A DNA stretch of 64,000 nt from Adiantum capillus-veneris (GCA_014529385.2 CM043953.1:76808872-76872871); one strand, 5' to 3'. Shown: positions 51,218-62,105, counted from the stretch's first letter. Notes: generated by a model from the sequence alone, not told the origin. Program-made: numbers and translations.

Positions 51218-52079
51218 ACCTTAATACTCTTACTAGGCAAGAATAATGGAGTGATCAAGATTATAAAAGGATCCAGAAAAAGGCTTATGTCTACTTCCTT
51301 AGGGATGGTCATTTATGGAAGCTGTCAAAGCATCCAGGAGGAGTACCACAATGGGTTGTTTGTGATAAAGCAACTCAACAACATGTGATAAAAGAGTTTT
51401 CTAAAATCTTATGGGTTGGACACAAAGGAGTATGGGTAACCTTTGTCAAGATCAAGAATCAATATTGGTGAAAATGTATGTACAAAGATGTGGCTCAATT
51501 TGCGAAGACTTTTTTAATATGCCAACAATCTTCTAATGTACGACATCAAGATGAATTGAATCCCACTTATCCACTGGCTATGCACTACAAGTGGGTGGTG
51601 GACCTGATTACAAGGTCAATATGTCTCAAATGAGACACATTGTTCTTGCTAGAGAAGATCTTACTAACCAGATTGAAGGGAGAGCCTTGCGTACAAAAGC
51701 TACAAGTTCTGCATTCAGATTTTTGCTTGAAAGATGTGATTTCTAGGTATGGATGTGTTGGACGTAAAATCATTGTTGATAGAGGAGAGCTAGATGCAGA
51801 TGAAGCTTGTGAGTTATTTACTGATTGTTTGGATATGAAATTGGCTCTCACTACAACATACAATTTAGAGGGTATTCAAAAAAGCAAAAGGGGATATCCA
51901 CCTATTGCTAAATCTCTAGCAAAGGCATGCCAAGGGCATATTGGTGATTGGCCTAAAAGTTTACCGTTTGCTTTATGGTTTGATCGCACTACACATTATC
52001 TGTTACATGTTTTATGCCATTCAAGCTAATAAAACTACTGAATCAAAAACATCATTTTCGAGAAACTGAGCATTATATG

Positions 52080-54030
52080 CAAGAAAACAATGATGAAAAA
52101 ATATACAGAACAAGTTATTGACTGCAACGACAAAATTACTTACATTGTACCATGTGAAAGAAATCGTCAATTGGGATTATTAAAAGATGAATCTTGTGAA
52201 GAATTGAGTTTCCTACTCTTTTTTATGGGGAACCATGTAAATATCAAGATTTAGCATTAAAAAATTATCAAAAACTTGCAAAATGGAAGTTGTTACATAA
52301 TGACAGATGCTTCACTCTTAATATTGAGAACTTATCTTTCAAATTTGTAAAAAACAATTGTTTCGTCAATTTGGTTTCGTTTGAGAAAAGGATAACTACA
52401 GAACCATGGACTTTACGGTAGAGATATAGTTAAAGATACCAATACAAAAAAAATACTTAACTCAAGAATAGGTTATAGAGATCATGAGTCTTTACATACA
52501 TTTGCAAATTACAAAGAGAAAGTGAAAAAAAAAAGTATTTGCTATGATCAAATAATTGGGCCCTCATACTTTCTTCGTCACACTTTCTATAGCCGAGAAG
52601 CCATGGAAGGAAATAGTTGAAAGTCTCATCCAATTTTCTAACATAAGAATATAACAAAACAAAAAGTATATATCTTCAACGTCTTATTTGTTCTGACCTA
52701 GTTACATGCTCTAGATACTATCTTCATTGATTTCAAGCTCTCAAAAAATTATTTCATGGACCATAATATCTTGGAAGATAAAGTTTTTTTTTTTTTTTGT
52801 CACGGAATTTCAAAGTCGTGGTAGTCAACATGATCATGGTCTTATTTAGATTGAAAAATCTCTGCAAACTAATGATGCAAATAACAAAAAAATCATAAAT
52901 CTCATCGATAAATGCATCACTATGAATAAAGCTTTATTAAATGAAAGTTTACAAGAACTCCACTGTCATGCACATTGAAAAAACTTGCTTCAAGAAAAAT
53001 AAAACTTGAATTCCTTGGTACCCAATGCCATACACTTTGATACTCCAACCAATTTAGCATAATGAGTGCCGCTCTGAAGAAAAAAAGAAAAATCTAAGAA
53101 AAATTCAAGTTTTGCTCAAATCAGAAGACCCAATTGACCTACCCGATAATTTCATGGAATGGTTAACGACCCTTGACCTTTCAATTGCACAATATATCGA
53201 CGTATTAGATAAAAAATTACATCACCAACAATGACGATTCAAAGAAAACCATGTGATATTTACATAAATAACTTCAATGTGAAAATCACAAATCTATAGA
53301 ATGTTAATATAGATATTAAACATATAATAAATGTATATGGTGCACCTGCAAACTGTACATTATATATAAGAAAAATGAATAACACGATGCTTATCTCAAT
53401 AGTAAATGTAGAAATAGATGGCTGCATTGCAACTTACACAAGCACCTTTGAAACATTACGATGTATCAAAAACACAATCTTAAATACGTAACGACTAAGT
53501 GCTTAACAACTTGTCTATATTGCACACTCTTTACCAACAATGAACAAAAATGCTTTCTAAATGACATCATGCTCAAAAAATGTATTTCTCCATACGAACC
53601 ATTGCACTTATTCTTGACAAGAGGCACTGAAATATAAAAAATATTTTTATTCCTATTATTGTTTCAAGCTTTGCTACGTTTTTACAATTTTCAATTGCCA
53701 AAAAATATTGTAAATAAAAAAATCTTATTGATGGCATACACAAAAAAAGCAGCATTTAATATCATTGGAATAACTTTACAATCTGTATTACATGTGCCTT
53801 TAATCACCACTAACATGATGCTAAAAAACATGATGAATTATCACTGCATTACATAGATTTACACTTGATTGTTATCGATGAAATATCTCATGTTAGTCAA
53901 AGTGTCTTTGAACAAATTGATGCAAGATTTCATGCCATATAACATGTACATTATAAACCCTTCGGCGGATTGGATATTATAGTTTGCGATAGTCTTTGTC
54001 AAGCAAGTTTTGCTCGAGATAAATGAGTAT
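52080..54030 (+). mobile_element. Decayed Helitron (Rep/helicase transposon)
   Basis: Fragments in Helitron order are readable on the plus strand. They are an N-terminal helitron-like region (ELSFPTLFYGEP with one frame change, near 52,203-52,240; YQKLAKWKLLHNDRCF near 52,267); the Rep HUH region VTEFQSRGSQHDHGLI at 52,799-52,846, where HDH is the metal-binding pair; downstream IEKSLQTNDANNKKIINLID; and a Pif1-like helicase Walker B region LHLIVIDEISHVSQSVFEQI near 53,860-53,920 with KPFGGLDIIVCDSLCQ near 53,957-54,004. Helitrons move by rolling-circle replication using Rep and a helicase. Many stops, frameshifts and gaps interrupt it, and the Walker A part is not clear. No 3' hairpin-CTRR end was found. 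It is old and inactive. Confidence 0.8.
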
Positions 54031-54439
54031 TTATAAAAAAAAACAAATATACTGGAAACTATAAATCCTTCATTCTGACATTCAAATATAAAATGTTACG
54101 AATTCCAACAAAGAATGTGCCAAGATAACAAAATATATATTGATAGGAAGCATTTTTTTAATGATAAAGGGCTCACGCTTTGCACAACGAAGACGGTTGG
54201 TTAGCAAAGTAACCTCACTGCAATACAAAACGGGCCGAGCTTGACTCCGACTACCAGATGAGAACTTTGTCCAGGTTGCAAGCAAAGAAGAAAGGAATGC
54301 GAGGAATCTCAAAAGATTCTAGATAATAGAGCCAAAGTATCCCTAGTTACTTTGTTAGCACAGAAGGAAAAATCGCAAATCTGGAAGCACGTTCGTCCAC
54401 GTGGCTAGCATTTTGTAACATCTACATCCATATTATTAA
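54031..54439. other. Stretch without a gene
   Basis: Flank between the Helitron remnant and the PPR array. Nothing is recognised. Confidence 0.4.
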
Positions 54440-54766
54440 CATTCACAAGATTTTTTTTATGCAGGCAAAAAAAAGCGAAGAGTCACCTACACAAACATCT
54501 TGAAGGCATGTGGCTCCAGGCAGAATCCAGGTGCAAATTGAGGGTCCTCTGGCTCTATTTGCCTACGGCTACCTCCACCCTGTCTAGTCTTTTATTTAGT
54601 CTCAGCCTGCGTCATGGCTCACATGCGATGGTCCTGGTACTCAAAATGCTGCTAAGCAGCTCCTTGCATCTAAGCAGCTCTTTGTTGTAGAGTGCAACTC
54701 CTTGAATTGAGGCACGTCTCGACCCAGCAGTAGGGCAGCAACAACTCAAAGAGAATTCATGATGAG

Positions 54767-55306
54767 ATGTGTGCTCGGTGGTGCTTTGATGGAATATGTA
54801 TGTCAAATGTGAGACTCTCACAAAAGCACAAAAAAGTTCTTGATGGGTATCCTTTCCGTGATTATCTTTGCGGAGTGTATAAAATATCTTGTAAGCATCA
54901 CCGACATATTGTAAGTCAGAGTCTGTTTAAAAAAGATGTCATACTTGGCACTGTCTTGGTCGATATGTATGCCACATGTGGTGCGCTTGAGAAAGCACAA
55001 AGAGTGCTTCAAGAGCTTCTTGTCTGGAATGTCGTCTCTTGGATTGCAATGATTGCGGGATGTGCCCAACAAGAGCAGCACCAAAAAGCTCTAGGCTGTT
55101 TTCAGCGGATGCAAAGCAAGCTCTCTCTATATCCCCATGTAAGGATCACTTGGAATGATGTCTCTTTGAATGCATTGGTCACGGGATACGCACAACAAGA
55201 GCAAGGCCAGAAAGCTCTAGGCTGTTTTCAGCTTCCTATCAAGAGTGTGGACTCTTGGAATGTAGTGCTAAGCAACTCCTTGAATCTAAGCAGCTCTCTG
55301 TTGTAG
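54767..55306 (+). pseudogene. PPR fragment, unit 1 of sub-array A
   Basis: Longest frame of unit 1 (179 codons). PPR pieces in order: HRHIVSQSLFKKDVILGTVL, VDMYATCGALEKAQRVLQEL, NVVSWIAMIAGCAQQEQ, QKALGCFQRMQ, then a second partial repeat NALVTGYAQQEQGQKALGCF. The apparent start codon lies in unit-junction sequence rather than a known PPR start, so the frame is a fragment, not a gene model. The same order recurs in units 2 and 3. Confidence 0.6.
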
Positions 55307-55490
55307 AGTGCAACTCCTTGAATGGAGGCACGTCTTGACCCAGCAGTAGGGCAGCAACAACTCAAAGAGAATTTATGATGAGATCGTGTGCTCGGTGGTG
55401 CTTTAATCGAATATTTATGTCAACTGTGAGACTCTCACGAAAGCACAAAAAGTTCTTGATGATTATCCTTTCCATGATTATCTTTGCGAG

Positions 55491-55967
55491 GTGGATAAAA
55501 TATCTTGTAACCATCACCGGTATATTGTAAGTCAGAGTCTGTTTAAAAAAGATGTCATACTTGGCACTGTCTTGGTCGATGTGTATTCCACATGTGGTGC
55601 GCTTGAGAAAGCACAAAAAGTTCTTGAGGAGCTTCCTGTCTTGAATGTCGTCTCTTGGATTGCAATGATTGCAGGATGTGCGCAACAAGAGCAGGACCAA
55701 AAAGCTCTAGGCTGTTTTCAGTGGATGCAAAACAAGCTCTCTCTATATCCCCATGTAAGGATCACTTGGAATGATGTCTCTTGGAATGCACTGGTCACGG
55801 GATACGCACAACAAGAGAAGGTCCAGAAAGCTCTAGGTTGTTTTCACCTTCCTATCAAGAGTGTGGACTCTTGGAATGTAGTGCTAAGCAGCTCCTTGAA
55901 TCTAAGTAGCTCTCTGTTTTGCAGAGTGCAACTCCTTGAATTGAGGCACGTCTCGACCCATCAGTAG
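55491..55967 (+). pseudogene. PPR fragment, unit 2 of sub-array A
   Basis: A 158-codon frame with VSQSLFKKDVILGTVLVDVY, CGALEKAQKVLEELPVLNVV, IAGCAQQEQDQKALGCFQWM and ALVTGYAQQEKVQKALGCF. It is closely similar to unit 1 and lacks the canonical N-terminal or C-terminal regions of a PPR protein. Confidence 0.6.
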
Positions 55968-56024
55968 GGCAACAACAACTCAAAGAGAATTCATGATGAG
56001 ATCGTGCGCTCGGCGGTGCTTTGA

Positions 56025-56294
56025 TTGAATATGTATGTCAAATGTGAGAATCTCACGAAAGCACAAAAGTTCTCGATGGGTATCCTTTCCATGATTATCT
56101 TTGCGGGGGTGGATAAAATATCTTATAAGCATCACCGGTATATTGTAAGTCAGAGGTTGTTTAAAAAAGATGTCATACTTGGCATTGCCTTGGTCGATAT
56201 GTATGCCACATGTGGTGCGCTTGAGAAAGCACAAAAATTGCTTGAGGAGATTCCTGTTTGGAATGTCGTCTCTTGGATTGCAATGATTGCGTGA
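56025..56294 (+). pseudogene. PPR fragment, unit 3 of sub-array A
   Basis: An 89-codon frame with VSQRLFKKDVILGIALVDMY and CGALEKAQKLLEEIPVWNVV. It stops where units 1 and 2 continue (TGA after 'atgattgcg'), so the third unit is more broken. Confidence 0.6.
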
Positions 56295-56767
56295 TGTGCG
56301 TGTGCAACAAGAGCAACACCAAAAAGCTCTAGGCTGTTTTAAACGGATGCAAAGCAAGCTCTCTCTATATCCCCATGTAAGGATCACTTGGAATGATGTC
56401 TCTTAAGATACATTGGTCATGGGATACGCACAACAGGAGCAGGGCCAGAAAGCTCTAGGCTATTTTCAGCTTCCTATCAAGAGTGTGGACTCTTGGAATG
56501 TAGTGCTAAGCAGCTCCTTGAATCTAAGAAGCTCTCTGTTGTAGAGTGCAACTCCTTGAATTGAGGCACGTCTTGACCCAGCAGTAGGGCAGCAACAACT
56601 CAAAGAGAATCCATGAAGAGAAAGCTCTAGTCTGTTTTCAACAGATGTGAAGCAAGGGCCTCTCTCCAGATGCAATCACCTACGCATGTATCTTGAAGGC
56701 ATGTGGCCCTATGCAAGATGTTGATATGGGCACAAAAATTCACAATTATATTGTGAGTTAGAGGCTG

Positions 56768-56965
56768 TTGAATAAAGATGTCGTGCTTGGCGCTGTCTTG
56801 GTCGATGTATATACCAAATGTGGTGTGCTTGAGAAAGCACAAAAAGTGCTTGAGGAGCTTCCTATCCAGAATATCGTCTCTAGGATATCTATACTCGATA
56901 TGTATGCCGAATGTGGTGCCCTCACCAAAGCACGTAAGACATCCTTTTTGGGATGTCTCTTGTAG
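56768..56965 (+). pseudogene. PPR fragment between the sub-arrays
   Basis: A 65-codon frame NKDVVLGAVLVDVYTKCGVL, EKAQKVLEELPIQN, then ISILDMYAECGALTKARK. It joins two half-repeats with a shortened middle. Confidence 0.5.
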
Positions 56966-57120
56966 CGCTTTGATTGCAGAATGAAAGAGACTTTGATGAA
57001 AGCGTAGGCAATTGCATGTGGAGAGAGACCCTCCGTTTCCTCCAGTATCGTGTTTGTTTCGAGCAGCTGTTTTCAACAGATGCAGAGTGAGGGCCTCTCT
57101 CTAGATGCAATCACCTACGC

Positions 57121-57468
57121 GTGCATCTTGAAAGCACACAAGACGTTGGTTTGGGCTTAAAAATTCACTTTGATATTGTTAGTAAGGGGCTGTTGCAAAA
57201 AACTACCATGCTTGGCAATGCCTTGGTCGATATGTATGCTAGATGTGGTGCTCCTGTGCGGGATGTCATCTTTTGGAACGCATTGATTGCAGGATATGCC
57301 CAACAATGGCCGAGCCAACAAGCTCTGGACTGTTTTCAGCAGGTGAAAAGCGAAGGCCTTTCTCGAGATGTTGTCACCTATGTGTGCATCTTGCAAGTAT
57401 GTCGCTCTATGAAAATTGCTCTCAAAAAGAGATGGTGTGCTTGGCACTACCTTGGTCAATATGTATGA
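57121..57468 (+). pseudogene. PPR fragment in sub-array B
   Basis: A 115-codon frame with LGNALVDMYARCGAPVRDVI, FWNALIAGYAQQWPSQQALD, CFQQVKSEGLSRDVVTYVCI, close to one full PPR triplet. Confidence 0.55.
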
Positions 57469-57982
57469 CAAATGTGGGACACTTCAGCAAGGGTTGTTTA
57501 TAAAACTTGTCGTGCTTGGGAATGCCTTGGTCGATACATATGCTGAATGTGGTGCACTTCAAAAAGCACAAAACGAGCTTGAGGAGCTTCTTGCCCCAAT
57601 GCATTGATTGCGGGATAAGCGCATCAGGATCTCGGGCCAAAAATCTCTCACCTGTTTTCAGAGGATCCGAAGCGAGGGCCTCTCTCCAGAAACAATCACA
57701 TGCGCATGCATCTTGAAGACACATGTGTGTACGTAAGATGCCAATATGGGCTTAAAATTTCGCTCTGATATTGTTAGTCAGGGGTTGCGGTAGAAACCTG
57801 CCGAACCTGGCAATGCCTTGGTTGATATGTACGCCAAATGTGGTGCTCCTATGCGGGATGTGGTCTTTTGGAATGTACTGATTGCAGGATATGTCCAACA
57901 ATGGCCAGGCCAGGAAGCTATGGGTTGTTTTGAAGGGTTGTGTTGAACAAATGCGATTCGGGAAGCGAGGGCCTTTCTCCAT

Positions 57983-58429
57983 ATGCTATCACCTACGTAT
58001 GCATCTTGTAGGCATGTGGCTCGATGCAACATGCTCTGTAAAAGAGATGGCGTGCTTGGCACTGCCTTCATTGATATGTACGCCAAATGTGGGACACTTC
58101 AGCTAGGGATTTTTCAAAAAGTTGTCCTGCTTGGCAATGCCTTGGTCGATATGTATGCTGAATGTAGTGTACTTCAGAAAGCACAAAACGTGCTTGCGGA
58201 GCTTCTACTCCCGAATACCGTCTCCTGCAGTGCATTGATTGCGGGAATGAACGCCAACTGCACTTCAGTTACGGCTGTTTCAAAAAATTGCTGTACTTGG
58301 GATATGTTCTTACGCAAGACTGTCATATGGGTAAGAGAATTCACAATCAACTCGCCTTGCTTGGCCATGCGTTGGTCCATATGTATGTCAAATGTGGTGC
58401 CATCATGGGAACATGAAATGTCTTTATAG
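57983..58429 (+). pseudogene. PPR fragment in sub-array B
   Basis: A 148-codon frame with KRDGVLGTAFIDMYAKCGTL, LGNALVDMYAECSVLQKAQN and VLAELLLPNTVSCSALIAGM. It drifts out of PPR similarity at its end. Confidence 0.55.
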
Positions 58430-59017
58430 GCATGCTCTTCACTTGAAATGCGTTGTCTGCAGAATACGCCCAAAACGTGCTTGAGGAGCTTCCTGTCTCA
58501 AGTGCCATCTCTTAGAGTGTATTGATTGCGGGATACACGCAACAGGAGCACGGCCAAAAAGCTCTTGGCTGTTTTCAACGAATGCAAAGGGAGGGCCTCT
58601 CTCAGATGCAATCACATAAGCGTGCATCTTGTAGGCATGTTGCTGTACGCAAGATGCCGACATGTGCTTATATATAAATTCACTCTGATATCGTTAGTCA
58701 GGGGCTGTTGCAAAACTTTGCCATGCTTGGAAATGCCTTGGACAAGACATATGCTAAATGTGGTGCACTTCAGAAAGCACAAAACGTGGCTGTGGATCTT
58801 CCTGTCCTGAATGACATCTCTTGGAGTGCATTGATTGCTAGATACGTGCAATAGGAGCAGGGCCGGAAAGCTCTCAGTTAATTTCAACGGATGCAGAGCG
58901 AGGGCCTCTCTCTATATGCAATCACATAAGCGTGCATCTTGAAGGCACACAAGATGCTGTTGTGGGCTTAAAAATTCACTCCAATATTGATAGTAAGGGG
59001 ATGTTGAAAAAACTGCC

Positions 59018-59590
59018 ATGCTTGGCAATGCCTTGGTCGATATCTATGCCAGATGTGGTGCTCTTGTGCGGGATGCCATCTTTTGGAACGTACAAATTGC
59101 AGGATATGCTCAACAACAGCGGGTCGGCAAGCTCTGGGTGTTTTCAGCAGGTGCAAAGCGAGGGCCTTTCAAGTTTCTCTGGACGCTATCACCTACGTGT
59201 GCATCTTGCAGACATGTGGCTCTATGCAAATTGCTCTCAAAAAGAGATGGTGTGCTTGGCAATGCCTCGATCGATATGTATGCCAAATGTGGGACACTTC
59301 AACAAGGGTTGTTCATAAAAATTATCGTGCTTGGCAATACCTTGGTTGATATGTATGCTAAATGTGGTGCACTTCAGAAAGCACAAAACGAGCTTGAGGA
59401 GCTTCCTATTCCCAATACCGTCTCTTGGAGTGCATTGATTGCAAGATACGTGCATCAGAGCAGGGGCAGAAAGCTCTCGGCTGTTTTCATCGGATCCAAA
59501 GTGAGGGCCTCTCTCCAAATGCAATCACATATGCGTTCATCTACAAGGCATGTGTCTGTACGCAAGATGCCAATATGGGATTCACTCTGA
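59018..59590 (+). pseudogene. PPR fragment in sub-array B (longest frame)
   Basis: At 190 codons this is the longest frame of the whole array. It reads LGNALVDIYARCGALVRDAI, YAQQQRVGKLWVF, KRDGVLGNASIDMYAKCGTL, LGNTLVDMYAKCGALQKAQN and ELEELPIPNTVSWSALIARY. Several motif joins are out of the usual PPR spacing, which argues against a working protein. Confidence 0.6.
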
Positions 59591-59782
59591 TGTTGTTAGT
59601 CATGGGTTGCTACAGAAAACTGTTGTGCCTGGCAATGCCTTGGTTTATATGTACGCCAAATGTGGTGCTCCTATGTGGGATGTCGTCTTTTGAAATGCAT
59701 TGATTGCAAGATATGCCCGACACCGGCCGGGCAGGAATCTATGGGCTGTTTGGAACAGGTGTGAAGCGAGGGCCTTCTCCAG

Positions 59783-60268
59783 ATGCTATCACCTACGTGT
59801 GCATCTTGCAGGCATGTGGCTCTATGCAAGAGGCTCTCTAAAAGAGATGGCGTGCTTGGCACTACCTTTGTTGATACGTACGCCAAATGTGGGACACTTT
59901 CACTAGGGTGTTTTCATAAAATTGTCGTGCTTGGCAATCGCTTGGTCGATACGTATGCTAAATGTGGTGCACTTCAGAAAGCACAAAACGTGCTTGAGGA
60001 GCTTCATGTCCCGAATGCCATCTCTTTGAGTGCATTGATTGTGGTAATGTACGCCAATTGTGGGACACTTCAGCAAAAAGTTATCATGCTTGGCAAACTT
60101 GATATTGTTAGTAAGGGGCTGTTGCAAACAATTGCCATGCTTGGCAATGCCTTGGTTGATATGTATGCCAGATGTGGTGCTCCTGTGCGGGATGTCGTCT
60201 TTTGGAACGCACTGATTGCAGGGTATGCCCAACAATGGCCGGGCCAGCAAGGTCTGGGCCTTTTTTAG
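59783..60268 (+). pseudogene. PPR fragment in sub-array B
   Basis: A 161-codon frame with KRDGVLGTTFVDTYAKCGTL, LGNRLVDTYAKCGALQKAQN, VLEELHVPNAISLSALI and APVRDVVFWNALIAGYAQQW. Confidence 0.6.
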
Positions 60269-60720
60269 CACATGCAAAGCAAGGGCCTTTCTCCAGACGC
60301 TATCACCTATGTGTGCATCTTGCAGGCATGTGGCTCTATGCAAATTTCTCTCGAAAAGAGATGGCAAGTGGCTGATACGGGCACAAAAAATAACCTTTTT
60401 ATTGTTGTTCAGAGGCTGTTGAAAGAAGATGTCACGCTTGGCACAATTTTGGTCAGTTGACACATGTGTTGCGCTTCAGAAAAGTGACGGTTTCTCACTA
60501 GCCGAAGTCTCTTGGAGTGCTTTTATATCCAGTTATGCCAAGTAAGGGAAGGTGAGGAAGCTCTGAAATTCATGTTCTTCATGAGCATTTTGTCCGAAAT
60601 GTTGCTTGTCGAATGCATTAATTGATGGGAATGGCGCCTCTTTCAATGCATAGGTAGTGGAATACACATCGTAAGAGCAAGCCTAGAAAGCTCCAGTCTA
60701 TTTTCATCTTTCTATCTACA

Positions 60721-60933
60721 ATGTGGACAAGGAGAATGCACTCACTGTGGGATGTGCGCAACAAGAGCAAGGCCAATGAGCGATACATGAAAGAAGTTGT
60801 GCTTGGCTTTGCATGGGACTATGTGTACATCACATATGGTGCTCTTCAGAACGCACGAAAAGTGCTCGAGGAGCTTCCACTCCACCTCAACTATCATGTT
60901 TGTTCAGAGCAGTGCGGTGATACGAAAGGTTAA
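60721..60933 (+). pseudogene. Last degenerate PPR fragment
   Basis: A 70-codon frame with KEVVLGFAWDYVYITYGALQ and NARKVLEELPLHLN. PPR spacing is barely kept; it marks the right edge of the array. Confidence 0.45.
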
Positions 60934-61305
60934 ATGTAATCTGCATCGACGATAATTACACAGTGAGTAAGCATTACCATTTTTTGATTTTTGACATTGA
61001 GAACGCAGTTAATGAACAACCCGAAAATTGCACACTGTCGTGGGAATGGCACGTTCCCTCGTATTATAAAAAATTGGGGAGGACTGTGCAAACTCCCCCA
61101 TGCAAAGAGAATTGCATGTTTTTTTTTTGAAACATAAAAATGGAACAACAAACAATTAATAACATTGACATCTTCTATGATTACAAACATTGACCTTGAC
61201 AAAACCCTAACCCTCTTTGTGGTTTTTGCAAGGTAAGCTCTGAAACACTATGATCGGTATCCCAAACACGCTCTTAGGTAAAAAAAATCTAGCACTCTTT
61301 GATAA

Positions 61306-61310
<5 letters not shown>

Positions 61311-61342
<32 letters not shown>
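61311..61342. repeat. (CT)16 microsatellite
   Basis: Uninterrupted CT run of 32 bp. Confidence 0.95.
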
Positions 61343-61345
<3 letters not shown>

Positions 61346-61625
61346 TCATTTTAATGTCTCACCTCCCAATTAATAAATATCTTAAGACATAATTAATAGC
61401 ATCAAATAACAGAATTTGTTGCGCTTTTTTCATTTGAGAAATGTTGAAGTGGCATATACAAATGACAAGAATTCAGACAATAGAGCGAGATTGACTTAAA
61501 GAATTGATACAATCTAAAATCTAAAAACATATTTAAACATATCAACATTAGGACATGAAGATCATCGCATTGTCAAAATAGGATTATGTTAACTTAAGGT
61601 AATAGGATTTGTGGAAAACAAAGCA

Positions 61626-61629
<4 letters not shown>

Positions 61630-61663
<34 letters not shown>
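61630..61663. repeat. (CT)17 microsatellite
   Basis: Uninterrupted CT run of 34 bp, about 240 bp upstream of the YqgF start codon. Confidence 0.95.
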
Positions 61664-61665
<2 letters not shown>

Positions 61666-61858
61666 ATTTCTCTTCTAGGTTCTTGTTTTCTCTTACCCTT
61701 GGACCCACTTCAATTCAATACAAATGGGCTAACCAAGCACCCTAGTTTCTCCTAGAAGTATTTTAAGTTCTAATCTACGTATGGAATTCACTTTGTAATA
61801 ATTGAGTGCGTTGCAAGTGATCCTGTCTCTCCGTTTCTTTCTCTCTCTCTCTCTCTCA

Positions 61859-61888
61859 ATGTCAGCTTACGACTCACGAGCCGGTTAA
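61859..61888 (+). promoter_or_regulatory. Upstream ORF in the leader of the YqgF gene
   Basis: A 9-codon frame (MSAYDSRAG) starts directly after a CT-rich leader tract and ends 11 bases before the main start codon, in a different frame. If the transcript starts upstream, it could reduce translation of the main frame. Confidence 0.4.
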
Positions 61889-61899
61889 GCGACCGAGCG

Positions 61900-62033
61900 A
61901 TGAAGCTGGCCAGCTTGCATGGCTTGCAGACGGCTGTGCATGGCAGCAAGAGACTCCTGGGTCTGGACGTGGGTGTCAAGTACGTGGGCGTTGCTGTGTC
62001 AGACCCAGCTTGCCGCATTGCCATCCCTTTAGA
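61900..62033 (+). CDS. First exon of a YqgF/RuvX-type nuclease gene (RNase H fold)
   Basis: The exon starts MKLASLHGLQTAVHG and continues KRLLGLDVGVKYVGVAVSD, then RIAIPL. This is the signature N-terminus of the YqgF/RuvX family: beta strand, the catalytic Asp of 'LD.G' (residue 23 here), then K-Y-V-G-V-A-V-S-D. Bacterial members process pre-16S rRNA; plant homologues are small nuclear-encoded proteins of the same fold. After 44 codons and two bases comes GTAAGT (62,034-62,039), a perfect plant splice donor; without splicing the frame would stop at 62,035-62,037. The remaining roughly two thirds of the protein must lie in later exons, none of which I find before the right edge. ATG at 61,900 is chosen because it precedes the conserved core by a normal distance. 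The catalytic Asp and the donor site are intact, so it is probably a real gene, though a lone captured exon cannot be excluded. Confidence 0.8.
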
Positions 62034-62067
62034 GTAAGTTTACTGCTACCGGTTTTGTCACATTGTC

Positions 62068-62070
<3 letters not shown>

Positions 62071-62102
<32 letters not shown>
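62071..62102. repeat. (AG)16 microsatellite
   Basis: Uninterrupted AG run of 32 bp inside the intron. Confidence 0.95.

Positions 62103-62105
<3 letters not shown>

Larger units (their letters stand above)
48290..52030 (+). mobile_element. Ty3/gypsy pol fossil, interrupted by a solo LTR
   Basis: Part 1 (48,290-49,584) holds a pre-RT linker (KVRPMATPLPEGSDGVIKEA near 48,430), reverse transcriptase pieces, and RNase H (RPVILVVDTSPIGIGWAIGQ near 49,042-49,102; YPQVKRELWDV near 49,187; HIVGKYNHVVDMLSREG near 49,374-49,425). Part 2 (51,223-52,030) holds integrase (ICQQSS zinc region near 51,520; a decayed core with VGRKIIVDRGELDADEAC near 51,760; DWPKSLPFALWFDRTTHY near 51,945). Gag and protease are missing. 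The lineage may match G1/G2, since this kind of pol normally follows their kind of protease, but that is inference. It is broken at many points. Confidence 0.85.
54691..56600 (+). repeat. PPR sub-array A: three ~618-bp tandem units
   Basis: The junction phrase 'agtgcaactccttgaat' recurs at 54,691, 55,307, 55,925 and 56,545, giving spacings of 616, 618 and 620 bp. Each unit also carries 'caacaactcaaagagaat', a PPR block and the end 'gtggactcttggaatgtagtgctaagca'. The equal spacing shows recent unit-by-unit duplication. Confidence 0.9.
57121..60370 (+). repeat. PPR sub-array B: about six ~0.6-kb units
   Basis: The anchor 'gatgtggtgctcctgtgcgg' or a close variant occurs at 57,241, 57,837, 59,051, 59,658 and 60,170, with a weaker one at 58,389. 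Spacings are 596, 552, 662, 607 and 512 bp. Each unit pairs an 'APVRDVIFWNALIAGYAQQ' repeat with a 'YAKCGTLQ...LGNALVDMY' repeat. Unit lengths vary, so this sub-array is older or has had more indels than sub-array A. Confidence 0.8.
54440..60935 (+). pseudogene. Higher-order tandem array of broken PPR repeat units
   Basis: Plus-strand translation gives dozens of pentatricopeptide repeats of the plant PLS style: 'LGNALVDMYAKCGALQKAQ', 'VLEELPVPNTVSWSALIAGY', 'AQQEQGQKALGCFQRMQSEG' and 'SPDAITYACILKACGSMQ'. Intact PPR proteins bind organelle RNA for editing, splicing or stability. Here no frame exceeds 190 codons, stops and frameshifts are frequent, and no transit peptide or E/DYW domain is seen. 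Two sub-arrays are distinguishable: 54.69-56.6 kb with a ~618-bp period, and 57.1-60.4 kb with units of roughly 0.5-0.66 kb. The simplest reading is a PPR gene, or a fragment of one, amplified in tandem after or while losing function. Confidence 0.85.
60936..61858. other. Stretch without a gene, upstream of the YqgF exon
   Basis: AT-rich, with (CT)16 at 61,311-61,342 and (CT)17 at 61,630-61,663. The last ~200 bp must contain the promoter and 5' leader of the downstream gene. No clear TATA box stands out. Confidence 0.4.

Noticed and set aside
56627-57076. 149-codon minus-strand frame, and similar minus frames at 59,903-60,463 and 55,980-56,387
   Set aside because: Antisense shadows of PPR repeats; the plus strand gives PPR motifs throughout.
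54440-60935. A functional PPR editing factor
   Set aside because: No frame over 190 codons, no E or DYW domain, and frequent stops and frameshifts.
61788-62024. 78-codon minus-strand frame over the YqgF exon
   Set aside because: Antisense shadow of the conserved exon; the plus strand carries the recognisable family motif.
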